Assembly: GCF_001425265.1 (NCBI RefSeq)
Contig: NZ_LMEC01000020.1
Coordinates: 892,707-956,706, forward strand
DNA length: 64,000 nt
Direction: 5' to 3'
DNA from: Massilia sp. Root418
Lineage (GTDB): Bacteria > Pseudomonadota > Gammaproteobacteria > Burkholderiales > Burkholderiaceae_D
Below the pieces are notes generated by a model. The model was given only the letters and a program-made list of their open reading frames with translations, was not told the origin of the DNA and ran no database searches. Shown here in pieces: positions 8,390 through 16,246 of this stretch (its first letter is position 1; each line of letters begins with the position of its first letter). The position numbers were made by a program, and so were the translations under genes.

Positions 8390-9595
8390 CTACTTCGCCC
8401 GCTTGAGCGAGGCGGCGAAACGCAGCAGGTTGCTAGCCAGGTCGCCATGCGCGTCCATCTGCTGCCGCCACTCGGCAGCGCGGCTGGCGGCGGCCGGCAT
8501 CACGGCCTGCAGCGCGGGCCACAGGGCGCGCCAGTCGGCGGCCGCGTCGGGTCCGCTGTCGGCACCCGGCGGCAGTGCGCCGTTCCAGCGCAGCGCGAAC
8601 GCGTCCAGCGCGCGCCGGCCCTCGCCCATCGGTTCCGAGTAGCGCTGCAGGAAAGCGCCCAGCTTCTTGTGGTGCAGGTTCTCGTCCTGCGGATAGATGT
8701 GCCACACAAAGGGCTTGCCGGCCCATTGCGCCCGCACCACGGAGTCTTCACCGCGCACGAAATTCAGGTCGCAGGCCCACAGCAGCTTGTCGTAATCGGG
8801 CTGCGGCACCAGGGGCAGCACGCGCACGGTCAGCGCGCCGCTGCTGCGCGCCGCGCCAGCCGCCGGCTCGGCGCCGAGGAAGGCGCGCACCGCATCGGCG
8901 GCCACGCCCTCGGGCACCAGGCACAGCACCGGTTCGCTGCCTTGCGCCCAGGCGCCGAACAGCTCCGCCACCGGGGCATGCGGGTAGCAAAATAGCGACA
9001 CTTTCAGCGCGGCCATGTCCGCCGGCGTGACGCCGAAACGCGCCAGGAAAGCCGCCATGGCGGCGGGGTCGGACTGGAACGCGATGCGCTGCGCTTCCAG
9101 CGCGGATTCGCGCAGCAGGCCGCCGGTCTTGGCGGTGAAGCCGGGGAAGAAGAAATGTTTCGTCAGCGGCAAGCGCGGATGCGAGGACGGCAAGGTATGG
9201 CAGCCTTCCACCCACTCTTCTGCCGTCAGGCCTTCCAGGTTCAGCCATACCGGGCGCGGCGTGCACTGCGCCATGGCCGCGATGTAGCCGGGCGGGATAT
9301 CGCAGCCGAAAAATTCAATCACGATGGCGGCGATATCGGCCGGCGCGAATGCGCCGTCCTGGCTAGCCCAGTGGCGCACGGCCACGCCGGCGACCTGCTG
9401 CTGCGCCGCCGCCGTGTCCACCTCGGGGCAGATGCGCTGGAACGTTTGCAGATCGTCCACCCACAGCGTGACGGCGATGCCGTGCTCGTGCCGCAGCTGG
9501 CGCGCGAGGCGCCAGCAGATGCCGATGTCGCCATAGTTGTCGACAACTTTGCAGAACAGCGCCAGGGTGGTGGATGGGTTGGTTTCGGTAGCCAT
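8390..9595 (-). CDS. earP: EF-P arginine rhamnosyltransferase EarP
   Basis: 401 residues. EarP transfers rhamnose from dTDP-rhamnose to Arg32 of EF-P and belongs to the GT-B glycosyltransferases. The N-terminus CKVVDNYGDIGICWRLARQL is the characteristic EarP opening with its catalytic Asp, and the conserved C-terminal block NFVRGEDSVVRAQWAGKP binds the nucleotide sugar. The start at MATETNPS is chosen because a longer frame would cover a terminator and tRNA-Glu. It lies directly upstream of efp in the same direction, the usual arrangement. Confidence 0.96.
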   Translation of the reverse strand: MATETNPSTTLALFCKVVDNYGDIGICWRLARQLRHEHGIAVTLWVDDLQTFQRICPEVDTAAAQQQVAGVAVRHWASQDGAFAPADIAAIVIEFFGCDIPPGYIAAMAQCTPRPVWLNLEGLTAEEWVEGCHTLPSSHPRLPLTKHFFFPGFTAKTGGLLRESALEAQRIAFQSDPAAMAAFLARFGVTPADMAALKVSLFCYPHAPVAELFGAWAQGSEPVLCLVPEGVAADAVRAFLGAEPAAGAARSSGALTVRVLPLVPQPDYDKLLWACDLNFVRGEDSVVRAQWAGKPFVWHIYPQDENLHHKKLGAFLQRYSEPMGEGRRALDAFALRWNGALPPGADSGPDAAADWRALWPALQAVMPAAASRAAEWRQQMDAHGDLASNLLRFAASLKRAK

Positions 9596-9601
9596 GTCGG
9601 T

Positions 9602-9634
9602 AGAAAAAAAGCCGCTCAAGGCGGCTTTTTTGTT
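9602..9634 (-). terminator. Rho-independent terminator of the tRNA-Glu pair
   Basis: A 7-bp stem (AAGCCGC/GCGGCTT, 9609-9627) with a 5-nt loop is followed on the minus strand by a run of T. It sits directly after the two tRNA-Glu genes and just before the earP start. Confidence 0.85.
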
Positions 9635-9710
9635 TGGCGTCCCCACGGGGATTCGAACCCCGGTACTCACCGTGAAAGGGTGATGTCCTAGGCCTCTAGA
9701 CGATGGGGAC
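9635..9710 (-). tRNA. tRNA-Glu (TTC), copy 1
   Basis: 76 nt including an encoded CCA. On the minus strand the acceptor stem begins GTCCCC, the anticodon loop reads CCTTTCACG with anticodon TTC, and the T arm contains GGTTCGAATCC. The sequence matches the usual bacterial tRNA-Glu cloverleaf and is identical to the other four copies. Confidence 0.97.
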
Positions 9711-9741
9711 ATGATCGGTACACTTTTTTGTTTTTTTGACT

Positions 9742-9817
9742 TGGCGTCCCCACGGGGATTCGAACCCCGGTACTCACCGTGAAAGGGTGATGTCCTAGGC
9801 CTCTAGACGATGGGGAC
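9742..9817 (-). tRNA. tRNA-Glu (TTC), copy 2
   Basis: Identical in all 76 nt to copy 1, from which it is separated by 31 bp. The two are presumably one transcript from the promoter at 9837-9866 to the terminator at 9602-9634. Confidence 0.97.
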
Positions 9818-9836
9818 GTCGTAAAAGCGTGCGCGA

Positions 9837-9866
9837 ATTGTAGCATGGTAAGAGCCGCGAAATCAA
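9837..9866 (-). promoter_or_regulatory. Sigma-70 type promoter of the tRNA-Glu pair
   Basis: TTGATT-N18-TACAAT on the minus strand, ending 20 bp upstream of tRNA-Glu copy 2. Spacing and position suit a short-leader tRNA transcript. Confidence 0.6.
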
Positions 9867-9898
9867 GGCAAGCCCGTCACGCAAGCCCATACGCGATC

Positions 9899-10216
9899 TC
9901 ATCCGAAATGCGTCATGCGCGTCAGGAAAGTATGGTCCCCTTCCACCATCATCAGCCACACCAGCACCAGCAGCGCGGTGGGCGGAATGACGATGGTGTA
10001 GATCAGCGCCAGCCGCTCCCATTTCAGGTGCATGAAGTAGGCCACGATCAGGCCGGCCTTGGCGGCCATCAGCAGCAGGATCAGGGTCCAGCGCAGATAG
10101 CCCTGCACATGGAAAAAGTCGACCGCATAAGAGAAGGCGCTGAGGACGAACAGCAGGCCCCAGATCTTGAAGTAGATGCCGATCGGATGCTGCGTGGGTA
10201 CGGTTGCGGTGGACAT
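9899..10216 (-). CDS. Cytochrome c oxidase subunit IV family protein
   Basis: 105 residues with three predicted membrane helices: ~15-35, ~42-62 (LRWTLILLLMAAKAGLIVAYF) and ~72-91 (TIVIPPTALLVLVWLMM). The HLKWER segment between the second and third is typical of the prokaryotic subunit IV family (CyoD/CtaF-like), a small accessory subunit of heme-copper oxidases. It is the last gene of the oxidase cluster, 9 bp after the subunit III gene, with a GGAGG-type ribosome site in that gap. Confidence 0.85.
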   Translation of the reverse strand: MSTATVPTQHPIGIYFKIWGLLFVLSAFSYAVDFFHVQGYLRWTLILLLMAAKAGLIVAYFMHLKWERLALIYTIVIPPTALLVLVWLMMVEGDHTFLTRMTHFG

Positions 10217-10225
10217 GGTTCCTCC

Positions 10226-10903
10226 TTACCACAGGTAGAACAGCGCAAAGATGAAGACCCACACCAGGTCCACGAAGTGCCAGTACAGGCCGGCAATTTC
10301 CACGATGTCGTATTTGCCGCCCAGCTCGGCCGCGCTGCGGCGTTCGTAGTGTCCGCGCTGCACGCGGCGCGCCACGATGACGAGGTAGATCACGCCGGCC
10401 GACACGTGCAGGCCGTGGAAGCCGGTGATCATAAAGAAGCAGGCGCCGAACTGCGCCGCCCCCATGGGATTGGCCCAGGGCCGCACGCCTTCATGGATGA
10501 GCTTGCTCCACTCGAAGGCTTGCATGCAGACGAACATGGCGCCGAACACGGCGGTGACAAACATCAGGCGCGCGCTGGTGGCGCGCTCGCCGCGGTAGGC
10601 GAAGTTGACCGCCATGGCCATGGTGCCGCTGCTGGTGATGAGCACAAAGGTCATGATGGCGATCAGGATCAGCGGCAAGTTGGTGCCGGCGATGGTGAGC
10701 GCAAACACTTCGCTGGGATTGGGCCAGGCGGCCGTGGCCGAGAGGCGCACCGTCATGTAGCCGGTGAGGAAGCTGCCGAAGATGAAGGTGTCGCTGAGCA
10801 GGAAAATCCACATCATCAGCTTGCCCCACGGCACATGGTAGGCGACCTTGTCGCCGGAAAAATCGTTGACCAGGCCTGTCATGCCGCCGCTTGAAGTATC
10901 CAT
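10226..10903 (-). CDS. Heme-copper oxidase subunit III (first of two)
   Basis: 225 residues with about five to six membrane helices. The block GFHGLHVSAGVIYLVIV and the end YWHFVDLVWVFIFALFYL are hallmark segments of cytochrome c oxidase subunit III, which stabilises the catalytic core and carries lipid near the proton entry. Spacing to the previous gene is 3 bp. The cluster contains a second subunit III-like gene directly upstream, which is unusual. Confidence 0.92.
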   Translation of the reverse strand: MDTSSGGMTGLVNDFSGDKVAYHVPWGKLMMWIFLLSDTFIFGSFLTGYMTVRLSATAAWPNPSEVFALTIAGTNLPLILIAIMTFVLITSSGTMAMAVNFAYRGERATSARLMFVTAVFGAMFVCMQAFEWSKLIHEGVRPWANPMGAAQFGACFFMITGFHGLHVSAGVIYLVIVARRVQRGHYERRSAAELGGKYDIVEIAGLYWHFVDLVWVFIFALFYLW

Positions 10904-10906
10904 GAT

Positions 10907-11587
10907 TCACCTCGCTTGCGGCGGCCGGATGCCGACGCTTTCACACACCACTTGCACGAAGTCCGGCGTGACCAGGAACATCAGCGCGAACAGGGCCAGC
11001 CACAGCAGCAACAGGAAATGCCAGTAGCGCGCGCACAGCGCGGCGCTGGCGGCAAAGCTAACGCCGGCAGCCCGCCCCCGGCTGGCGGACAGGCCGGCCA
11101 GCGCCGCAGCCGCCAGCCCGCCCGCCACGTGCAGGCCATGCAAGCCGGTCAACAGGTAGAAAAAGCTGCTGGCGGGATTGCCGCTCACCGTGAAATTCAT
11201 GGCGGTCATGGCTTGCCAGGCCCACAGCTGCGCGCCCAGGAACAGCAGCGACAAGGCGCACGCCAGCAGCGCGGCGCGCCGGCTGCCCTGCCCAGCTGCT
11301 GCCCGCGCGTCCGCGCCGCTGGCGCCTGAATACGCGCCGCGCCGCGCGCCTTCCCAGGCCGCACTTGCCAGCGCCAGTACCGCCGTGCTGAGCCAAAGCT
11401 GCCAGGGGACGTAGCGCAGCGGCTGCCAGTCCGTCATCGCCATGCGCATCACATAAGCCACGCTGAACAGCATGAACAGCGAACTCACCACGGCCATGAA
11501 CACCCACAGGCCGACCTTGCGCGCATCGGGTGCCGGCGCCGGTGCCATCGCGCCCGCCATGGCCTCCATGCCCGCCCCGGCGTTCAT
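10907..11587 (-). CDS. Heme-copper oxidase subunit III-like protein (second of two)
   Basis: 226 residues. It has the same landmarks as the neighbouring subunit III (LTGLHGLHVAGGLAA and YWHFLLLLWLALFALMF) but a different N-terminus, with an Ala/Met/Gly-rich stretch, and an Ala/Gly/Ser-rich loop at about residues 75-100. It overlaps the subunit I gene by 4 bp, indicating translational coupling. The two subunit III genes are clearly diverged, so this is not a recent duplication. The complex may contain both, or they may be alternatives. Confidence 0.88.
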   Translation of the reverse strand: MNAGAGMEAMAGAMAPAPAPDARKVGLWVFMAVVSSLFMLFSVAYVMRMAMTDWQPLRYVPWQLWLSTAVLALASAAWEGARRGAYSGASGADARAAAGQGSRRAALLACALSLLFLGAQLWAWQAMTAMNFTVSGNPASSFFYLLTGLHGLHVAGGLAAAALAGLSASRGRAAGVSFAASAALCARYWHFLLLLWLALFALMFLVTPDFVQVVCESVGIRPPQAR

Positions 11588-13428
11588 GCTGCACCTCCGC
11601 CGGCCACCGGCCGAGTGTGGCCAGGCACCCCGCCGGGCGCCCCCGCAGGTGCGCCCGGCGGGTCAACATCCGGCCCCACGTTCTGCGGAATGTAATCGCT
11701 GGCGCCGGTCTGCTGGCCGTAATCGTAGGCGCCGCGGTAGACCACGGGCAGCTGCGGCCCCCAATTGCCGTGCGCGGGCGGGGTTTGCGGCGTGAACCAT
11801 TCCAGGCTGGCGGCGCGCCAGGGATTGCCGTCCGCCACCCTGCCCTTGAAGGCGCTGTACGCCATGTTGAAAATGAACAGCAGCTGCGCCACCCCGACCA
11901 CCAGCGCGGCTATGGTGATGAACTCGTTCATCACCTGCGCGGAGGCGGGAATGAAGTTGTAGTTGTCATAGGCGTAGTAGCGGCGCGGCATGCCCAGCAC
12001 GCCCAGGTAGTGCATGGGGAAGAAGATCGCGTAGGCGCCCAGGAAAGTGATCCAGAAATGCAGCTTGCCCAAGGTCTCGTTGAACATGCGTCCGCTGATC
12101 TTGGGATACCAGTGGTAAATGCCGCCAAACACCGCCAGCACGGGCGATACGCCCATCACCATGTGGAAGTGCGCCACCACGAAATAGGTGTTCGACAGGG
12201 GGATGTCGACACTGACGTTACCCAGGAACAGCCCGGTCACGCCGCCCAGCACGAAGGTGCTGATGAAGCCCAGCGCAAACAGCATGGGCACGGTCATGTG
12301 TATGTCGCCGCGCCACAGGGTCAGCGTCCAGTTGTAGACCTTGATGGCGGTCGGCACCGCGATGATCAGCGTGGTGGTGGCGAAGAAGAAGCCGAACAGC
12401 GGGTGCATGCCGCTCACATACATGTGGTGCGCCCACACGACAAAGCTCAGCGCGCCGATGATGACGATGGCCCACACCATCATGCGGTAGCCGAAGATGC
12501 ACTTGCGCGCATGCACGCTGACCAGGTCGGAAATGATGCCGAAGGCCGGCAAGGCCACGATGTAGACTTCGGGATGGCCGAAGAACCAGAACAGGTGCTG
12601 GAACAGCAGCGGATTGCCGCCCTGGTGGTTCAGGTGCTGCCCCATCGAGACGATGGCGGGCATGAAGAAGCTGCTGCCCAGCGTCTTATCGAACAGCATC
12701 ATCACGCCGCTGACGAACAGCGCCGGGAAGGCCAGCAGCGCCAGGATGGTGGCCACGAAGATGCCCCACACGGTGAGCGGCATGCGCATCAAGGTCATGC
12801 CGCGCGTGCGCGCCTGCAGCACCGTGGTGACATAGTTCAGCCCGCCCATGGTGGCGGCCGCGATGAACACCACCAGCGAAATCAGCATCACCACGATGCC
12901 CCATTCCACGCCCGGCGTGCCCTGCAGGATGGCCTGCGGCGGATACAGCGTCCAGCCCGCGCCGGTGGGCCCGCCGGGCACAAAGAAGCTGCCGACCAGG
13001 ATCAGCACCGACAGCAGGTAGAACCAGTAGCTGAGCATGTTCAGGAAGGGGAATACCATGTCGCGCGCGCCCACCATCAGCGGAATCAGGTAGTTGCCGA
13101 AACCGCCCAGGAACAGCGCGGTCAGCAGGTACACCACCATGATCATGCCGTGCATGGTGATGAACTGGTAATACCGCGACGCGTCAATGAAGGCAAACTT
13201 GCCCGGATAGCCCAGCTGCAGCCGCATCAGGTCCGACAGCACCAGGCCGATCAGGCCCACCACGATGGCCGTGAGCGCGTACTGCACCGCGATCACCTTG
13301 TGGTCCTGGCTCCACACGTATTTGGTGACCCAGCTTTGGGGCCCATGGCCGTGGCCGTCCCCATGCCCTTCATGCCCTTCATGCCCCTCGTGCCCATCGT
13401 GCCCATCGTGTCCGCTGCCATATGCCAT
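11584..13428 (-). CDS. Cytochrome c oxidase subunit I (caa3 type)
   Basis: 614 residues and about 12 membrane helices. It holds the heme a and heme a3-CuB centres: the low-spin heme ligand in TMHGMIMV, the crosslinked His-Tyr motif WFFGHPEVYI, the CuB pair WAHHMYVSGM and the HFHMVMG heme ligands. The start at MAYGSG is chosen because AGGAGG lies 5 bp before it; a GTG six codons upstream is weaker. Residues ~5-26 are a Gly/His repeat (GHDGHDGHEGHEGHEGHG), rare for this subunit and possibly metal binding. The reaction is oxidation of cytochrome c with reduction of O2 to water and proton pumping. Confidence 0.96.
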   Translation of the reverse strand: MAYGSGHDGHDGHEGHEGHEGHGDGHGHGPQSWVTKYVWSQDHKVIAVQYALTAIVVGLIGLVLSDLMRLQLGYPGKFAFIDASRYYQFITMHGMIMVVYLLTALFLGGFGNYLIPLMVGARDMVFPFLNMLSYWFYLLSVLILVGSFFVPGGPTGAGWTLYPPQAILQGTPGVEWGIVVMLISLVVFIAAATMGGLNYVTTVLQARTRGMTLMRMPLTVWGIFVATILALLAFPALFVSGVMMLFDKTLGSSFFMPAIVSMGQHLNHQGGNPLLFQHLFWFFGHPEVYIVALPAFGIISDLVSVHARKCIFGYRMMVWAIVIIGALSFVVWAHHMYVSGMHPLFGFFFATTTLIIAVPTAIKVYNWTLTLWRGDIHMTVPMLFALGFISTFVLGGVTGLFLGNVSVDIPLSNTYFVVAHFHMVMGVSPVLAVFGGIYHWYPKISGRMFNETLGKLHFWITFLGAYAIFFPMHYLGVLGMPRRYYAYDNYNFIPASAQVMNEFITIAALVVGVAQLLFIFNMAYSAFKGRVADGNPWRAASLEWFTPQTPPAHGNWGPQLPVVYRGAYDYGQQTGASDYIPQNVGPDVDPPGAPAGAPGGVPGHTRPVAGGGAA

Positions 13429-13442
13429 CGCAACCTCCTGCG

Positions 13443-14693
13443 TCACTTCACAGTCTTGATGTAGTCCACCATCGCCGCCAGTTCCGCCTCCGTGAACGGC
13501 TGCTGCGGCATGATGGGAGGGAAGCCGCGCACGATGCTCGCCTTGGGATCGGCGATCGACTGCTTCAGGTAGGCATCGTCCGCCACAGCGGTTTTGCCGC
13601 TGTCCAGCGTTTCAGTCTTGCCGTACAAGCCCTTCCAGCTGGGGCCCACGCCGGGGCTGCCGTCCACGCTGTGACAGGCCGTGCAGCCGCGCGCCTGCGC
13701 CAGCAGCTTGCCCTGCGCGGCCGTGTCGCCGGCCCCGGGTGCTGCTGCGGCAGAGGCGGCAGCGCCGCCCTCGCCCGCGCCCGCCGAGCCGGCCGCCGTG
13801 CCCTCCGCGCCAGCCGCGCCCGCGCCAGCCGCCGCGGCGGCCACGCCGGTGCCGCCGGCCGCGCCCCCCCGCATCCTGGCCGCGAACGTGGGCTGCGCCG
13901 CCAGCCATGTGGCGTAAGCGGCATCGTCCTCCACCACCACGTAGCCGCGCATATTGGCGTGGCCGATGCCGCATAATTGCGCGCACAGCACTTCGAAGCG
14001 CCCGACGCGCGTGGGCGTGAACCAGAACGAGGTCACCATGCCCGGCACCATGTTCATGCGCGTGCGGAACTGCGGCACGTAAAAATCGTGCAGCACGTCC
14101 TGCGAGCGCAGCAGGACCTTGACCGGCTTGTTGAGGGGAATATGGATTTCCTGCGTATCGACCAGCACGTCGTCCTGGCCGTTGGGATCCTTGGCGTTCA
14201 CGCCGAAGGGATTTTCCGGACTGATATGGGTGACGTCGGTCTGGCCCATGCGGCCATCCTTGCCCGGCAGCCGGTAATGCCACTGCCATTGCTGCCCCAT
14301 GACTTCAAACTGCATCGCATCGGCCGGCGGCGAGATCAGTTTGGCGTACACGTCCAGCCCCGGCGCCAGCATGATGACAATGCCCAGCGTGGTGACGCCG
14401 ATCAGCCACCATTCAAGCTTTTTGCTGCCGTGTTCGGCGGACGCGCGCACGCCGTCGCGGTGACGGAACTTGATCACCGCGTAGGCCACGAACAGATTGA
14501 TGATGATGAAGATGGCCGCCGTAATGAACAGCGTCAGCATCAAGGCGTCATCCATCTGCTGCCAGTTGGATGCCAAAGGCGTGAGCCACCATGGGCTCCA
14601 GAGGTGGAACACGAGCGTGCCCACCACGATCAGGATCAAAGCCAGTGCCAAAGCCATAAGCAGCCCCGTTTCTGTCAGATGTTTCGCTCTCAC
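13443..14693 (-). CDS. Cytochrome c oxidase subunit II with fused cytochrome c domain
   Basis: 416 residues: two N-terminal membrane helices, the periplasmic CuA domain with CAQLCGIGHANM (two Cys, His and Met ligands), a ~55-residue Ala/Gly linker, then a cytochrome c domain with the heme site CTACH near residue 340. This fusion defines caa3-type oxidases, in which the attached cytochrome c relays electrons into CuA. The start is GTG at 14693; an ATG 12 codons later (MALALALIL) is an alternative, since neither has a strong ribosome site. The next gene starts 14 bp downstream. Confidence 0.94.
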   Translation of the reverse strand: MRAKHLTETGLLMALALALILIVVGTLVFHLWSPWWLTPLASNWQQMDDALMLTLFITAAIFIIINLFVAYAVIKFRHRDGVRASAEHGSKKLEWWLIGVTTLGIVIMLAPGLDVYAKLISPPADAMQFEVMGQQWQWHYRLPGKDGRMGQTDVTHISPENPFGVNAKDPNGQDDVLVDTQEIHIPLNKPVKVLLRSQDVLHDFYVPQFRTRMNMVPGMVTSFWFTPTRVGRFEVLCAQLCGIGHANMRGYVVVEDDAAYATWLAAQPTFAARMRGGAAGGTGVAAAAAGAGAAGAEGTAAGSAGAGEGGAAASAAAAPGAGDTAAQGKLLAQARGCTACHSVDGSPGVGPSWKGLYGKTETLDSGKTAVADDAYLKQSIADPKASIVRGFPPIMPQQPFTEAELAAMVDYIKTVK

Positions 14694-14751
14694 GCATGTG
14701 CAACTACATGCCGTACAACATGCTCAACGAACCACGCAACAACGGTGCAAA

Positions 14752-15243
14752 TTAAGGCTTTTCCATCTTCCGGTAAATATAAGCGGCCGACATGCCGAAC
14801 AGCGCGTGCCCGACGGCCGTGGGCCAGCCGCGCATCTCGGCGAACCACGAGAAGGCGCCTGCCATGCCGTAGAAATTCAGCACGTACAGCACCAGGCCGA
14901 ACAGCGCGCCCGCGACCAGCACCATGCCGGTGCTGGAGTCGAGCTGGAACGGCGCGATGATGGCCGCCAGCATGATGCCGAACACGATGCCGAGGATGTA
15001 GTGCACGGCCAGCGCCGCCACCAGGATGCCCAGCACATAGCCGGTCGATTGCAGCGCTTCCCAGCCGAGCACCATGGCCGCAACCATGTGGGTCACCTGC
15101 CAGGGGTCGCGCACGCCGGCGATTGCCGCCCACGCCACTTCCAGAACCATGAGGATACCGCCGGCGCCAAAGCCGGCAACCGCTGCCGCCGCCCAGTCAG
15201 GCTGGCGCGCCACCCAGCGGTGCGAGTGCATATGGAGTTCCAT
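14752..15243 (-). CDS. Membrane protein of unknown function leading the oxidase cluster
   Basis: 163 residues with four predicted helices and a His-bearing N-terminus (MELHMHSHRW). I do not recognise a family. The organisation, first gene after a good promoter and 58 bp before subunit II, suggests an oxidase-associated or assembly factor, but no cofactor site is visible. AAGGGAG precedes the ATG by 7 bp, which supports this start. Confidence 0.7.
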   Translation of the reverse strand: MELHMHSHRWVARQPDWAAAAVAGFGAGGILMVLEVAWAAIAGVRDPWQVTHMVAAMVLGWEALQSTGYVLGILVAALAVHYILGIVFGIMLAAIIAPFQLDSSTGMVLVAGALFGLVLYVLNFYGMAGAFSWFAEMRGWPTAVGHALFGMSAAYIYRKMEKP

Positions 15244-15288
15244 GTCCGTCTCCCTTTTGATGAGCGGCTACGATGGCCACCCTCGTCC

Positions 15289-15316
15289 AGTGTAGGTCAG
15301 TTTCGCCAACATGCAA
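15289..15316 (-). promoter_or_regulatory. Promoter of the oxidase cluster
   Basis: TTGCAT-N16-TACACT on the minus strand, 45 bp upstream of the first oxidase-cluster gene. A good sigma-70 match. It lies just beyond the terminator of the tRNA array, so the cluster has its own start. Confidence 0.6.
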
Positions 15317-15364
15317 TCTCGTTAAGTTTGCCGCTTCGGATAGTGCGAAGCCGGCGCGCAAACG

Positions 15365-15386
15365 AAAAAAAAGCCGCGCGCGGCAG
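15365..15386 (-). terminator. Rho-independent terminator of the tRNA-Ala/Glu array
   Basis: The 12-bp palindrome GCCGCGCGCGGC (15373-15384) followed by eight T on the minus strand, 33 bp after the last tRNA-Glu of the array. Confidence 0.85.
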
Positions 15387-15418
15387 CTTGATCGGATCAC
15401 TGTGATATTTGCCAGAAC

Positions 15419-15494
15419 TGGCGTCCCCACGGGGATTCGAACCCCGGTACTCACCGTGAAAGGGTGATGTCCTAGGCCTCTAGACGATGGGGAC
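15419..15494 (-). tRNA. tRNA-Glu (TTC), copy 3
   Basis: Identical to the other tRNA-Glu copies, CCA encoded. Last gene of the Ala-Glu array before its terminator. Confidence 0.97.
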
Positions 15495-15522
15495 CTGAGA
15501 ACTTCCGATGCCTCTGCGCTGT

Positions 15523-15598
<76 letters not shown>

Positions 15599-15635
15599 CG
15601 GGCGCAGAAACAATGCACTACTTTACTACAACTAC

Positions 15636-15711
15636 TGGCGTCCCCACGGGGATTCGAACCCCGGTACTCACCGTGAAAGGGTGATGTCCTAGGCCTCTAG
15701 ACGATGGGGAC
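15636..15711 (-). tRNA. tRNA-Glu (TTC), copy 4
   Basis: Identical to the other copies. The spacers after copies 3, 4 and 5 share short stretches such as CTTCCG and CCGTTACTGC, which suggests the array grew by tandem duplication. Confidence 0.97.
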
Positions 15712-15759
15712 CTGGAACTTCCGTTACTGCTTACTGCACTCTACTCTCTTCCGCACTCA

Positions 15760-15835
<76 letters not shown>

Positions 15836-15977
15836 TCTGGTGCAGAAAAAAATAAAGCCGCACTAGGCGACCTTGTTACCACTTCTGCGATAATCCGGCG
15901 GGCCGAATTATAAGCTTTCAGTACAACAAACGTCAACTGCCAATTTACTTCCAAACCACTTTGCTACTTTGCTACCT

Positions 15978-16053
15978 TGGCGTCCCCACGGGGATTCGAA
16001 CCCCGGTACTCACCGTGAAAGGGTGATGTCCTAGGCCTCTAGACGATGGGGAC
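15978..16053 (-). tRNA. tRNA-Glu (TTC), copy 5
   Basis: Identical to the other tRNA-Glu copies. The spacer between it and tRNA-Ala copy 2 is 142 bp, the longest in the array, and AT-rich. Confidence 0.97.
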
Positions 16054-16086
16054 CCTGAACTACCGTTACTGCATTCTTCGCTGAAC

Positions 16087-16162
<76 letters not shown>

Positions 16163-16181
16163 CGTTTCGCGAAGAAACAGG

Positions 16182-16209
16182 AGTATAGCAGGCCTCCCGA
16201 AGAATGCAA
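16182..16209 (-). promoter_or_regulatory. Promoter of the tRNA-Ala/Glu array
   Basis: TTGCAT-N16-TATACT on the minus strand, between the gltX stop and the first tRNA-Ala. The -10 box ends 20 bp upstream of the tRNA, as for the tRNA-Glu pair. Confidence 0.75.
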
Positions 16210-16246
16210 TACTCGATTGCAACTTTGCGAAAATATCTGGGGTTTT

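Noticed and set aside
9635..9817. tRNA-Glu pair as an attachment site of a genomic island
   Set aside because: No integrase, no partial tRNA end copy and no foreign composition was seen next to it.
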